64,000 nucleotides of DNA from DATDAH01 sp963725155 (GTDB lineage: Bacteria > Actinomycetota > Acidimicrobiia > Acidimicrobiales > DATDAH01): assembly GCA_963725155.1 (NCBI GenBank), contig CAVRXU010000004.1:62001-126000 (forward strand), in the 5' to 3' direction. The position numbers and the translations under genes are program-made. The notes under the pieces were generated by a model, which did not search any database, had not been told where the DNA came from, and was given only the letters and a program-made list of their open reading frames with translations. Numbering within the stretch: the first letter of the stretch is position 1; the number at the start of each line of letters is the position of its first letter. Positions 41,006-49,948 of the stretch are shown in pieces.

Positions 41006-42168
41006 GGCCGGCGGCCGAACCTCGACCGGTCGCTGTCCTCGGCGTCGGTCTCCTGGTCGGACAGCTCCGCCAGCCAGGGGTTGTCCTCTTCGGCCTGCTC
41101 GTCCAGTTCGGGCAGCTGCTCGGGCACGGCCGGCCCCGAGAGCCCCCCAAAGCTGGCCGATCCGGCCTCGGGTGCCGCGGGCTCGGCCGTCGGCACCGGC
41201 TCGGGAGCGCCGGCCTCGCCCGGCAGGTCGAAATCCGGCGGAGGGGGCGGCGGGGGCGGCGGGGCGTCGGCCCAGGCCGCCTCGTCCACGTCGAGGCCGG
41301 GGGGTGGAGGCGGGGGTGGAGGCGGGGTGTCGGCCCAGGCGTCCTCGGACGCCGTCGACCAGTCGTCATCCGGGGTGGCGGGGGTCTCGCCGAACACCGA
41401 CTCGCTCGGAGCCGACACGGGAGCCTCCCACGGGTCGGCGTCACCTGCGTCGGCCGTGACGATCTCTTGGTCGGCAGCCGGTTGGTGCTCGTCGGGGAGC
41501 CCGTCGAGCTCGAGGTCTTCGGGCTCGACGGCCGCGTTCGGGATCAGGTCGGGGGGCGCAGGGAGCTCTGCCCCGGAAAGGGCCGGGTCGGCGACGGGGG
41601 CCAAGGCGCCGGGATCCACGAGGAGCAGGCCCAGCACGTCGTGGGCGTCCTGGACACGGCCCCGCTGGGCCTCGATGTGGCTCTCGAGGACGGCGACATC
41701 AGCGGTGAGGGCGTCGCGGATCCTCTCCAGCGCGGTCAGCTCGTCCAAGAGCTCGGCTCGCTTGAGGTCGACGGCCTCGCGGACCTCGGCCTCAGCGTCG
41801 GCGATGGCCCGTTCCTGGTGGGTCCGGGCCTCGCTCATGAGCCGGTCGGCTTCGGCCTCGGCCTCGGCCACCTTGCGGCCCGCGATCTCCTCGGCCTCGG
41901 CCACCGCTTCGTCGGCGGTGCGTTGGGCGACGAGCAGGGTGCGTTGGATCGTCTCGCCGCTCTCGACGTTGGTCCGGGACCGTTCCTCCGCCTCCCGGGC
42001 CCGGGTCTCGGCCTCGTCCAGCTTGGTGGTGGCCTCCCGCAGCCGGGTCTGGGCCTCGCCCACCCAGACCTCGACCTGCTCGCGGAACGCGTCCACGTCG
42101 TCGATGTCGTAGCCCCGCCCCTTCCGGCGGAATTCGATACCGCGTAGGACATCCGGTGTCAGGTCCAT
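41002..42168 (-). CDS. DivIVA-domain protein (Wag31-like) with polyproline linker
   Basis: A 388-residue polar-growth/division scaffold. The N-terminal DivIVA motif is LTPDVLRGIEFRRKGRGYDIDDVDAFREQ (broken here for length: residues 3-31), followed by a long coiled coil (about 35-185) rich in AEAE/REAV heptads. The C-terminal half is acidic and disordered, with two runs of nine prolines (near residues 284-292 and 305-313) that should need EF-P to translate. It sits after sepF and yggT, as wag31 does in other actinobacteria. Its TAA stop overlaps the lspA frame. Confidence 0.9.
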   Translation of the reverse strand: MDLTPDVLRGIEFRRKGRGYDIDDVDAFREQVEVWVGEAQTRLREATTKLDEAETRAREAEERSRTNVESGETIQRTLLVAQRTADEAVAEAEEIAGRKVAEAEAEADRLMSEARTHQERAIADAEAEVREAVDLKRAELLDELTALERIRDALTADVAVLESHIEAQRGRVQDAHDVLGLLLVDPGALAPVADPALSGAELPAPPDLIPNAAVEPEDLELDGLPDEHQPAADQEIVTADAGDADPWEAPVSAPSESVFGETPATPDDDWSTASEDAWADTPPPPPPPPPGLDVDEAAWADAPPPPPPPPPDFDLPGEAGAPEPVPTAEPAAPEAGSASFGGLSGPAVPEQLPELDEQAEEDNPWLAELSDQETDAEDSDRSRFGRRP

Positions 42169-42232
42169 GGCCAGGAGCGTAGCGGTCGCCCTGAAGCCTC
42201 ACAGGGAACCGGTCGGCGGCCCCGCGCCGGGC

Positions 42233-42487
42233 TCAGCAGCCGAGGACGCCGAGCAGGATCTGGATGCCGAAGAAGACGATGATGGGCGAAAGGTCGAGGC
42301 CCATGGAGCCGATGCGCAGCATCGGCAAGGCCCGCCGGAGGGGACCGAGGACGGGCTCGGTGAGGTTCACGGTGAGCCTGTAGACCTGGGAGCCGACGCC
42401 GTCGGGCGCCATGGGGAACCAGGACAGCACCACCCGGCCGAGGAGGACGAGCAGGTACGCGTAGAGCAGTCCGCAGATCAGACCCAC
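42233..42487 (-). CDS. YggT-family membrane protein
   Basis: An 84-residue protein with two hydrophobic helices (about residues 2-22 and 62-83) and a conserved-looking middle TVNLTEPVLGPLRRALP. YggT proteins sit next to sepF in Gram-positive division clusters; a role in osmotic stress or division is suggested but not proven. GTG at 42487, 10 bp after sepF. Confidence 0.88.
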   Translation of the reverse strand: MGLICGLLYAYLLVLLGRVVLSWFPMAPDGVGSQVYRLTVNLTEPVLGPLRRALPMLRIGSMGLDLSPIIVFFGIQILLGVLGC

Positions 42488-42497
42488 GGGGTGGGGA

Positions 42498-43085
42498 TCA
42501 GCGCCGGCCGAGGCCGCGTTCGGTGATCCGCCTCCGGTCCTCGTCGGAGACCTCGACGTCGTTCGGCGTGAGGAGGTAGACCTGACTGGCGACCCGCTCC
42601 ATCTGCCCGCCCAGCCCGTAACAGAGGCCGCTGGCGAAGTCGATGACCCGTCGGGCCAGGTCCAGGTCGGCCCCCTGGAGGTTGATGATCACCGGCTGGC
42701 TGTTCTTGAACCGGTCACCGAGCTGCTGGGCGTCGTTGAAGTCGGCGGGGATGACGATCTGCGGCTTGGCCGAGGACACCGGGATCGGCCGGACGGCCCC
42801 GGTCTCCATCGGGGACGGCCCGGTGACGCTCGATCCGGCGGGCACGGGACGCAGGGCCGAGATGGAGGGCTCGTCGGGGGTCATGGGACTCGGTTCAGGC
42901 TCGGGGCGCACGACGTGCACCGGGGGTTCGTCGGGGTCGGGGTCCTCGCCCGTCGTCGCCGCCGGACGAGGCCGGGAGGCAGGACGGGAGTCGATGACCG
43001 ACTGGTCGTCGTAGCCGTAGTCGTCGTATTCCTCGTCCGGTCCGAGACCGAGGTAGAGGAGGGCCTTGCGGAACGGGGATGACAT
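42498..43085 (-). CDS. sepF: Cell division protein SepF
   Basis: Anchors FtsZ to the membrane, replacing FtsA in actinobacteria. The 195 residues have a short N-terminal amphipathic segment (SSPFRKALLYLGLG), an acidic/Pro-rich linker, and the SepF core from about residue 105: KPQIVIPADFNDAQQLGD, QPVIINLQGADLDLARRVID, FASGLCYGLGG and VYLLTPNDVEV. ATG at 43085; in-frame codons before it lack homology. Confidence 0.95.
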   Translation of the reverse strand: MSSPFRKALLYLGLGPDEEYDDYGYDDQSVIDSRPASRPRPAATTGEDPDPDEPPVHVVRPEPEPSPMTPDEPSISALRPVPAGSSVTGPSPMETGAVRPIPVSSAKPQIVIPADFNDAQQLGDRFKNSQPVIINLQGADLDLARRVIDFASGLCYGLGGQMERVASQVYLLTPNDVEVSDEDRRRITERGLGRR

Positions 43086-43114
43086 AACGGCATCCAGTTT
43101 CGCACGTTCGGCCC

Positions 43115-43774
43115 TCAATGCGGCGGACGGGACCCGAACAGGGCCGTCCCGACGCGCACGATCGTGGCTCCTTCGGCCACCGCCGCCTCCAGGTCGGTGG
43201 ACATCCCCATCGACAGCTCGGCCAGCTCCAGCGCCGCCGCCTGCTCGGCCAGGCGCCCGAACTGGGCCCGAGCCCGACCCTGGTCGCCCGGAGCGGCGAC
43301 GCCCATCAGGCCACGGACGTCGAGGCCAAGGTCACGGAGCTCGGCCACCAGCGTCGGGGTGTCCTCCGGTGAGCAGCCGCCCTTGGTCGACTCGCCCGAG
43401 ATGTTGACCTGGGCCAGCACGCGGGCGCCCGGGGCCCGTTTGGCCACCTCGGCCCCGAGTGACGGGCGGTCAACGGACTCCCAGAGGTCCACGAGGTGCG
43501 CCAACTGGCGGACCTTGTTCGTCTGGAGGCCTCCGATGAAGTGCCAGCGCGGTGCGGGACCAGGGGCCATCGCCTCGGCCTTCGCCAACAGTTCCTGGGC
43601 GTAGTTCTCGCCGATGTGTTCTGCGCCCGCCTCCCGCGCCGCCTCCACCGCGTCGACCCCGAAGCCCTTGGTCACCGCCACGACGGTGATCCGCTCGGGA
43701 TCGCCTCCGGCGGCGAGGATGCGTTCCCGGACGTCGGTCAGGCCGGCCCGGACCTGGTCCGCCCCGATGGTCAT
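43115..43774 (-). CDS. PLP homeostasis protein, YggS/PLPBP family
   Basis: A 219-residue PLP-binding barrel without known catalysis, involved in B6 balance. Motifs: VAVTKGFG with PLP Lys36, GENYAQELLAKAE, WHFIGGLQTNKVR, LAQVNISGESTKGGC, LSMGMSTDLEAAVAEGAT and VRVGTALFG. ATG 43774 overlaps the pgeF stop (ATGA). Common in division clusters between ftsZ and sepF. Confidence 0.95.
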   Translation of the reverse strand: MTIGADQVRAGLTDVRERILAAGGDPERITVVAVTKGFGVDAVEAAREAGAEHIGENYAQELLAKAEAMAPGPAPRWHFIGGLQTNKVRQLAHLVDLWESVDRPSLGAEVAKRAPGARVLAQVNISGESTKGGCSPEDTPTLVAELRDLGLDVRGLMGVAAPGDQGRARAQFGRLAEQAAALELAELSMGMSTDLEAAVAEGATIVRVGTALFGSRPPH

Positions 43775-44463
43775 GCCGCCGCGTCGATCCAGGCCAGCAC
43801 GGCCTGGCGGCCCTCGTCGGCCCGGGCCCGGTGCGAGAAGGCGTCGGGCCCACAGGCCGTGCATCCACCTATGAAGACGACCTCGTCCACACCCGCGGAT
43901 GACAGCGCGACCCGGACGCCGGCGGGCAGGTCCAGGGCCGGGGTGCCCGCGCGGGTGCGGCTCACGACGCCGCGGCCGAGCCGCTCGGCGACCCGGTCGA
44001 GATCCTCGGCGCCGAACGCGTAGCACTCGGGACCGATGAGGGGACCGACCAGGGCCCGCACGGGCCCGGTGGCCACGGCCTCCAGCTGCTCGACGGCGGC
44101 GGCCACCACCCCGTCGGCCAGGCCCCGCCAGCCGGCGTGGGCCACGGCCACGCCTCCGCCTTCAGCCACCAAGGCGATCGGCGCGCAGTCCGCGGTGTGG
44201 ACGGCCAGCACGGCCCCGGTGAGCGTGGTGACGGCCGCGTCGGCCTCCTCGCCGGCGCCCGCTCCCACCTCCCGCACGGTGACGACGCGGGCGCCGTGCA
44301 CCTGGCGCAGCCACGTCCAGGGGAGGTCGACCAGGTCTGATCGACGGCGGGCCAGCGCGCTCGGCTCCCCGCCGATCCGCAGGTCGCCGTCGGCCGACCC
44401 GGTGAAGCGGACCCGGGCGGTGCGACCGTCGGTCAGGAGGTGGTCGAGGGCGGCGTGGATTAC
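43771..44463 (-). CDS. pgeF: PgeF/YfiH laccase-domain protein without an NTG start
   Basis: Peptidoglycan editing factor family: a zinc/copper enzyme thought to remove L-Ser from mis-made UDP-MurNAc-L-Ser. Motifs QVHGARVV, HTADCAPIAL, AHAGWRGLADGV, GPLIGPECYAFG and GGCTACGPDAFSHR are present. The first NTG codon in frame is GTG 44301 (the Val of QVHG), yet upstream codons in the same frame encode family-like sequence (RVRFTGSADGDLRIGGE, DLPWTWLRQ). The frame runs back to GTA overlapping the ftsZ TAA (44463-44460). A CTG at 44436 is the other candidate. About 230 residues at full extent. Confidence 0.82.
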   Translation of the reverse strand, partial: VIHAALDHLLTDGRTARVRFTGSADGDLRIGGEPSALARRRSDLVDLPWTWLRQVHGARVVTVREVGAGAGEEADAAVTTLTGAVLAVHTADCAPIALVAEGGGVAVAHAGWRGLADGVVAAAVEQLEAVATGPVRALVGPLIGPECYAFGAEDLDRVAERLGRGVVSRTRAGTPALDLPAGVRVALSSAGVDEVVFIGGCTACGPDAFSHRARADEGRQAVLAWIDAAA

Positions 44464-45566
44464 TTCAGGAACGACGGGACGTCGAAGTCGTCGCCGCCCA
44501 AGCCGAGGTCGTCGTCGTCATCATCGCCCCCGCCGAACAGGTCGGGAGCCTCGTCGTCGTCCTCGCCGTGCAGGAAGCTCAGGTCGGGCTCCTCGTCGTG
44601 GGTGCGGCGGTTGTCGTCCCAACGGTCGAAGCCGGCGGCGATGACCGTCACCCGCACCTCGTCGCCCAGGTCGTCGTCGATGACGGCGCCGAAGATGATG
44701 TTGGCGTCGGCGTGGCAGACCCCGTGGATGATCTCGGCGGCCTCGTTGACCTCGAGCAGGCCGAGGTCGCTGCCGCCGGAGACGTTCAGGATGACCCCTC
44801 GGGCCCCCTCGATCGACGCCTCGAGCATCGGGCTGGAGATGGCGTTGCGGGCCGCGGTGAGGGCCCGGCCGTCTCCGGACGCGTAGCCGATGCCCATCAG
44901 GGCCGAGCCCGCGTTGGCCATGACGGTCTTGATGTCGGCGAAGTCGGTGTTGATCAGGCCGGGCGTGGTGATCAGGTCGGTGATGCCCTGGACCCCCTGC
45001 AGCAGGATCTCGTCGGCCATCTTGAAGGCGTTGAGCATCGACGTGTTCTCGTCGGACACCGTCAGCAGTCGGTCGTTGGGGATGACGATCTGGGTGTCGA
45101 CCGCCTCTTTCAGGCGCTGGATGCCCTGCTCGGCCTGCACCGAGCGGCGCCGGCCCTCGAAGCTGAACGGGCGGGTGACCACGGCGATGGTCAGGGCCCC
45201 CACGCCCCGGGCGATCTCGGCGATGATCGGAGCGGCGCCGGTGCCGGTGCCTCCGCCCTTGCCCGCGGTGATGAACACCATGTCGGACCCGGCGATGGCC
45301 TCCTCGATCTCGGCCCGGTGGGACTCGGCCGCCTCGCGGCCGACGTCGGGGTCGCTCCCGGCGCCGAGGCCCCGGGTCAGGTCACGGCCGATGTCGAGCT
45401 TCACCTCGGCGTCGCTCATCAGCAGCGCCTGGGCGTCGGTGTTGACGGCGATGAAGTCGACGCCCTTCAGGCCGGCATCGATCATGCGGTTGACGGCGTT
45501 GACGCCGCCGCCGCCGACGCCCACGACCTTGATCACGGCCAGGTAGTTCTGGGGATTGCCGATCAT
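44460..45566 (-). CDS. ftsZ: Cell division GTPase FtsZ
   Basis: Tubulin homologue that forms the Z-ring. The 368 residues start with NPQNYLAVIKVVGVGGGG, carry the GTP signature GGGTGTG (104-110), the T7 loop INTDFADIKTVM, an Asp-rich linker with a run of six Asp, and the C-terminal peptide DDFDVPSFLK that binds SepF. ATG 45566 has GGAGGA seven bases upstream and matches the family start. ATG 45674 in the same frame has an even better AGGAGG and would add 36 residues. Confidence 0.96.
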   Translation of the reverse strand: MIGNPQNYLAVIKVVGVGGGGVNAVNRMIDAGLKGVDFIAVNTDAQALLMSDAEVKLDIGRDLTRGLGAGSDPDVGREAAESHRAEIEEAIAGSDMVFITAGKGGGTGTGAAPIIAEIARGVGALTIAVVTRPFSFEGRRRSVQAEQGIQRLKEAVDTQIVIPNDRLLTVSDENTSMLNAFKMADEILLQGVQGITDLITTPGLINTDFADIKTVMANAGSALMGIGYASGDGRALTAARNAISSPMLEASIEGARGVILNVSGGSDLGLLEVNEAAEIIHGVCHADANIIFGAVIDDDLGDEVRVTVIAAGFDRWDDNRRTHDEEPDLSFLHGEDDDEAPDLFGGGDDDDDDLGLGGDDFDVPSFLK

Positions 45567-45707
45567 GGGGTCCTCCACCTCGGGGCGCCCGCTCCAGCCG
45601 CGGCGTCCGGCATCACGTTCCGATGACTCCCCGATGGTAGGGCGATACGGGGGTGGCCCGTCGAACGAACTCATGGTGAGGCCTCCTCGGCCGTCGGGGG
45701 CAGGGGT
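45567..45707 (-). other. ftsZ leader or alternative N-terminal extension
   Basis: A 141-bp gap between ftsQ and the family-type ftsZ start. It contains an in-frame ATG at 45674 with AGGAGG seven bases before it, so an alternative FtsZ with a Pro/Gly/Arg-rich 36-residue extension could be made. I see no clear promoter in it. Confidence 0.5.
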
Positions 45708-46481
45708 TCAGACACAGCCGGGTACCCGCACGAGGGCGGGTGCGTCGGGCAACGTGACGTCGAGGCGGTCGACGCATCCCGGCGTCACGGTGGCGAGCAC
45801 GGCTGCCGCCGCGCTGAGCTTCGCCTCGGCCTCGTCGGGCCCGCCGAGGGCGATGACGCCTCCCACCCGGAGCACGGCCTCGAGCCCGGTCCCGGTGCCG
45901 CTCACGCGGGCCACGTCGGGCCGGAGGCTCGCCGGGATGGCGGCGGCGACGGCGAGGGCCCCCAGCGCATCGGCGTCGAGTTGATCACCGGGCCGGGCCG
46001 ATGCGGTCACACCGTCCACCACGGCGACGTCGGACGGCTCGGCATTCACGGCGGCGAGCACGCGGCCGTCACCGTCGACGAGCAGCCAAACGCCCTCCCC
46101 CGCAGGGATGCCGGCGACCGGAACCCGTTCGGCGACCTCGATCCCGACCTCGCCCGTCCACGATCGGGTGATGGCGACGGTGTCCACCCAGGGCAGGGCG
46201 GCGACGCGCTGCTCGGCGGCATCGACGTCGAACCAGGCCAGCGGGTCACCGGGAGCGACCCCCGCGGCCTCGGTCACGGCGTCAGAGGACGTGTGGGCGA
46301 CGCCGCGGACGTCGATGCGCTCGATGTCCAGGGCCGGGGTCCAGGTGGCGGCCAGGCCCAGGAGGACCACCCCGAGGACCGCGACCAGAGCCAGGAGGCG
46401 GCGCAGCCGACGCCGGCCGGCGTCCCGGGCGACCGAGGCCCGTCGGGCGCGGATCCGCGGATCCACCGCGACGGTGCTCAT
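45708..46481 (-). CDS. ftsQ: Cell division protein FtsQ
   Basis: Divisome membrane protein linking early and late division proteins. The 257 residues have a basic cytoplasmic N-terminus, one helix (about 29-47), a POTRA domain starting DIERIDVRGVAHTSSDAV (residues 52-69), and a beta domain ending RVPGCV. ATG overlaps the murB stop (ATGA). Confidence 0.9.
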   Translation of the reverse strand: MSTVAVDPRIRARRASVARDAGRRRLRRLLALVAVLGVVLLGLAATWTPALDIERIDVRGVAHTSSDAVTEAAGVAPGDPLAWFDVDAAEQRVAALPWVDTVAITRSWTGEVGIEVAERVPVAGIPAGEGVWLLVDGDGRVLAAVNAEPSDVAVVDGVTASARPGDQLDADALGALAVAAAIPASLRPDVARVSGTGTGLEAVLRVGGVIALGGPDEAEAKLSAAAAVLATVTPGCVDRLDVTLPDAPALVRVPGCV

Positions 46482-47428
46482 CGATCCCCCTCGTCGGGGG
46501 GAAAGCCGACGAGCCGGGTCTCCGGCACCAGGGTCACCCCCGAGGCCGCACGGACCCGCTGGCGGACCTCGATCATCAGGGCGTGGACGTCAGCCGCCCG
46601 ACCTCCGGGGTCGGCCTGGATGAAGTTGGCGTGTTTGGTCGACACGACCGCAGTGCCCAACCGAAGGCCCTTGGCGCCGCTGGCCTCGATGAGGCGCCCG
46701 GCCGACTCGCCGTCGGGGTTGGTGAACACCGACCCGGCGTTGGGGCCACCGGGCTGGTTCTCGCGGCGCCATCGCACGATCTCGGTGATCTCGGCCGTCG
46801 CTGTTGCTGCATCGCCGTCGGCCAGCCCGAAGTCGGCGCGGACGACGACCTGGTCCGGCCCGAGGTCAGAGCGCCGGTAGCCGAGATGCAGATCGGCGGC
46901 AGCCACGACGTCATCTTCGCCCGTGCGCAGGTCCAGCCGGCGGACCCGCGTGAGGGTGGCTGCCATGTCGGATCCGTGTCCGCCGGCGTTCATGCGGACG
47001 CCGCCCCCCACCGATCCGGGGACCCCGACCGCCCACTCCAAGCCGGTGAGCCCGACCGCGGCGGTCTGGCGGGCCAGCACGGGCAGGGCCACGCCGCCGC
47101 CGGCCCGAACCTCTCGTCCGTCGATGGCGATCGTGGCGAAGCCGTCGCCGAGCCGGATGGCCAGCCCGGGGAAGCCGTCGTCGTGGACGAGCAGGTTCGA
47201 ACCCTTGCCGACGACCAGCAGGGGCAGGACGGCAGCGTCGGGGACGGCGGCGACGGCGGCGGCCACCTGACCGAGGACGGCCTCGTCCTCGACGTCGACG
47301 AAGAGGCGGGCGGCGCCGCCGACGCGGTAGGTGGTCATGGCCCCCAGTGGCTCGTCGCGGCGGAGGCGGGGGCCGACGGTGGCGCGCAACCGTTCGGCCA
47401 GCGCTTCGAGGGCGCTCGGCGTGGTCAC
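46478..47428 (-). CDS. murB: UDP-N-acetylenolpyruvoylglucosamine reductase
   Basis: FAD/NADPH enzyme that makes UDP-MurNAc. The 316 residues show TTYRVGGAARLF, VGKGSNLLVHDDGF, WAVGVPGSVGGGVRMNAG, the proton-donor Ser in NAGSVFTNP, and a C-terminal PETRLVGF with the conserved Glu. It is a type I MurB placed between murC and ftsQ, as in many actinobacteria. GTG forms a GTGA overlap with murC. Confidence 0.95.
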   Translation of the reverse strand: MTTPSALEALAERLRATVGPRLRRDEPLGAMTTYRVGGAARLFVDVEDEAVLGQVAAAVAAVPDAAVLPLLVVGKGSNLLVHDDGFPGLAIRLGDGFATIAIDGREVRAGGGVALPVLARQTAAVGLTGLEWAVGVPGSVGGGVRMNAGGHGSDMAATLTRVRRLDLRTGEDDVVAAADLHLGYRRSDLGPDQVVVRADFGLADGDAATATAEITEIVRWRRENQPGGPNAGSVFTNPDGESAGRLIEASGAKGLRLGTAVVSTKHANFIQADPGGRAADVHALMIEVRQRVRAASGVTLVPETRLVGFPPDEGDR

Positions 47429-48831
47429 GGCCGCGGCCGCGCCAGGAGGGCGGCCTGGATCTCGTCGGGCAGCGTGGTCAGGTCGCCGGCACCGAGGGTC
47501 AGGCAGAGGTCACCCGGGCGCAGGCGACTGACCAGGTACGCCACCAGGTCCTCTCGCCGCGGCAGGTAGTCCACCGCCCGGGTCGGGTCGGCCCCCCGGA
47601 TGGCGTCGACCACGGTCTTGCCCGAGACGCCGGGCACGGGAACCTCCCCGGCGCTGTACACGTCGGTCACGGCGAGCAGGTCGGCGTCGGCGAACGACGC
47701 GCCGAACTCCGAGCCCAGAGCGGCGACGCGGCTGTAGCGGTGGGGCTGGAACACGGCCACCAGACGGTCAGGTGCGGTGTCGCGGCCCGCCGCCAGTGCG
47801 GCCGCGACTTCGGTGGGCAGGTGGGCGTAGTCGTCGACGAACGCGACACCGGCGGCCTCGCCGCGGAACTCGAACCGCCGGGCCACGCCACCGAAGCGAG
47901 CGAGGGCAGCCGTCGCGGCCTCGAACGGGGCTCCCACCTCCAACGCGGTCGCGGCGGCGACGGCCGCGTTGCGGGCGTTGTGGGCCCCGGGCACGGGCAG
48001 ATGGATCTCGCCCAGGTCGGTCCCCCGCCCCACCAGTCGGAAGGTGGTGCCTCGGCGCTCCCGGCGCAGGTCATGGATGCGGTAGCCGGCGTCGGCGTGT
48101 TCGCCGACGGTCGCCACCTCGTGGCGCTCGGCGAGGGCCCGGCCCTCGGTGTCGTCGATGCCGACGATCGCCCGGAGGCCGGCCCCGTCCACGAAGCGGT
48201 CGAAGGCGTCTCTCAGGGCGTCGAACCCGCCGTAGTGGGCGTGGTGGTCGGCCTCGACGTTGGTGACCACGGCCACCTCGGTCTTCAGCTCCACGAAGGT
48301 GCCATCGCTCTCGTCGGCCTCGACGACGAACCACTCGCCCTCGGACCAGACCGCGCCCGAGCCGATCTGGTGGACGTCGCCTCCGATGATGAAGCTCGGG
48401 TCCATCCCGGCCTCAGCCAGGATCACGGCCAGCATCGACGAGGTGGTCGTCTTGCCGTGGGTGCCGGCCACCGAGATCGTGCGCCGTAGCGCGGTGATCG
48501 CGGCCAACACCTCGGAGCGACGCAGCACGGGCCGGCCCGACGCCCGAGCGGCGACGACCTCGGGGTTGTCGGCGCCGATGGCCGTGGAGACGGCCACGAC
48601 GGCGGCGTCCTCGAGCTGCTCGGCCCGGTGTCCGACCGCGACCCGGATCCCCTGGTCGGCCAGGCGGTCGAGCGCCTTGGACGAGCGCAGGTCGCTGCCG
48701 CTGACCCGGTGGCCCATGGCGGCCAGGACGCTGGCGATGGCGCTCATGCCGGCACCCCCGACGCCCACGACGTGGATGGCCTGTGGCGGCGTCAGGTCCA
48801 CGGTCGGCCCCGGTGTGGTGACCTCAGCCAC
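47425..48831 (-). CDS. murC: UDP-N-acetylmuramate-L-alanine ligase
   Basis: Adds L-Ala to UDP-MurNAc. The 468 residues have IHVVGVGGAGMSAIA, the ATP loop SVAGTHGKTTTSSML, FVVEADESDGTF, NVEADHHAHYG and VFQPHRYSR. The GTG start at 48831 overlaps the murG stop by 8 bp (GTGGCTGA); the longer open frame is a murG shadow. Confidence 0.96.
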   Translation of the reverse strand: MAEVTTPGPTVDLTPPQAIHVVGVGGAGMSAIASVLAAMGHRVSGSDLRSSKALDRLADQGIRVAVGHRAEQLEDAAVVAVSTAIGADNPEVVAARASGRPVLRRSEVLAAITALRRTISVAGTHGKTTTSSMLAVILAEAGMDPSFIIGGDVHQIGSGAVWSEGEWFVVEADESDGTFVELKTEVAVVTNVEADHHAHYGGFDALRDAFDRFVDGAGLRAIVGIDDTEGRALAERHEVATVGEHADAGYRIHDLRRERRGTTFRLVGRGTDLGEIHLPVPGAHNARNAAVAAATALEVGAPFEAATAALARFGGVARRFEFRGEAAGVAFVDDYAHLPTEVAAALAAGRDTAPDRLVAVFQPHRYSRVAALGSEFGASFADADLLAVTDVYSAGEVPVPGVSGKTVVDAIRGADPTRAVDYLPRREDLVAYLVSRLRPGDLCLTLGAGDLTTLPDEIQAALLARPRP

Positions 48832-49948
48832 GGGCGTGGGCCTCGACCAGGTCGGCCACCCGGTCCGCAGCGTCGGGGCGACCCAGCGCTTCGGCCGCCG
48901 CGCCCATTGCGGTCCGCGCCGCGGTGTCGGTGACCAGCGGGCCGAGCTCCTGCTCCAGGCGGTCGACGTCCAGCTCGGCGTCGGGGACCAGGCGGGCCGC
49001 GGCGAGGTCGACCAGGCTTCGGGCATTGGCCGTCTGGTGATCCGCGGTGGCGATCGGGAGGGGGACCAGGACGCTGGGCAGGCCCAGCACCGCGAGCTCG
49101 GCCACGGTCGTGGCCCCCGCCCGCGCCACGACCAGGTCGGCGGCGGCGAGGCTGGTGGGCATGTCGTCCTCGTAGCGCACGGGGCGGTAGAGGATGCCCC
49201 TCGTCCCGTCCCGTTCCTCGCCCCGCGCCGAGGGGTCGTCCCAGTCCCGCTCACCGACGACGTGGCGCACGGCGAGGTCGGACCGGTCCGACCACCGCCC
49301 GACCAGGCCGGTGACGGCCTGGTTGATGCGCCGGGCCCCCAGGGACCCCCCGAAGGCCAGGATGACGACCCGGTCGGCCGGCAGGTCCAGCCGCGCTCGG
49401 GCCGCGGTGCCGTCCCGCTCGCGGTCGACGGCCAGGATCTCGGGGCGGACCGGGTTGCCGGTCACGACCGCCCGTGGCAGGTCGGTGCCCGGGAAGGAGA
49501 CGGCGGCGACCCGGGCAAAGCGGGCCACCAACCGATTGGCGGCCCCGGGCACGGCGTTCTGCTCGGCCACCACGATGGGGATGCGGAACAGCGCAGCGGC
49601 CAGGGCGCAGGCCACCGAGGCGTAGCCGCCGAGGGCGACCACGACCGAGGGCCGACGGCGGCGGACGAGGCTCAAGGCCCGTCCGAAGGCGCGCCCGAGG
49701 CCCACGAGGGCGCCGACGTTGGCCATGGTCAGGCGACGCTGGATGCCCCGGCCGGGAAGGGCGGTGAGGGTGAAGCCGGCGTCGGGGACGAGGCGGACCT
49801 CACTCCCCCGCTCGCTGCCGACGAAGTGGATCGTCGTCGCATCGTGACCCCGGGCGACCAGAGCGCGGCCGATGGCGATGCCCGGGAGGGTGTGGCCGGC
49901 GGTGCCCCCGCCGGCGATCAGCGCCCAGGTAGGGGGTGCGTCAGGCAT
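48824..49948 (-). CDS. murG: Lipid II synthase (MurG)
   Basis: Transfers GlcNAc to lipid I on the inner face of the membrane. The 374 residues carry GGGTAGHTLPGIAIGRAL, GGYASVACALAA, VVAEQNAVPGAANR, FGGSLGARRINQA and the donor site ARAGATTVAELAVLGLPSVLVPLP. ATG overlaps the ftsW end by 8 bp. Confidence 0.97.
   Translation of the reverse strand: MPDAPPTWALIAGGGTAGHTLPGIAIGRALVARGHDATTIHFVGSERGSEVRLVPDAGFTLTALPGRGIQRRLTMANVGALVGLGRAFGRALSLVRRRRPSVVVALGGYASVACALAAALFRIPIVVAEQNAVPGAANRLVARFARVAAVSFPGTDLPRAVVTGNPVRPEILAVDRERDGTAARARLDLPADRVVILAFGGSLGARRINQAVTGLVGRWSDRSDLAVRHVVGERDWDDPSARGEERDGTRGILYRPVRYEDDMPTSLAAADLVVARAGATTVAELAVLGLPSVLVPLPIATADHQTANARSLVDLAAARLVPDAELDVDRLEQELGPLVTDTAARTAMGAAAEALGRPDAADRVADLVEAHARG

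Noticed and set aside
46451..46466. Palindrome GGATCCGCGGATCC
   Set aside because: Inside ftsQ coding sequence, explained by codons for Arg/Ile/Asp in a GC-rich N-terminus.
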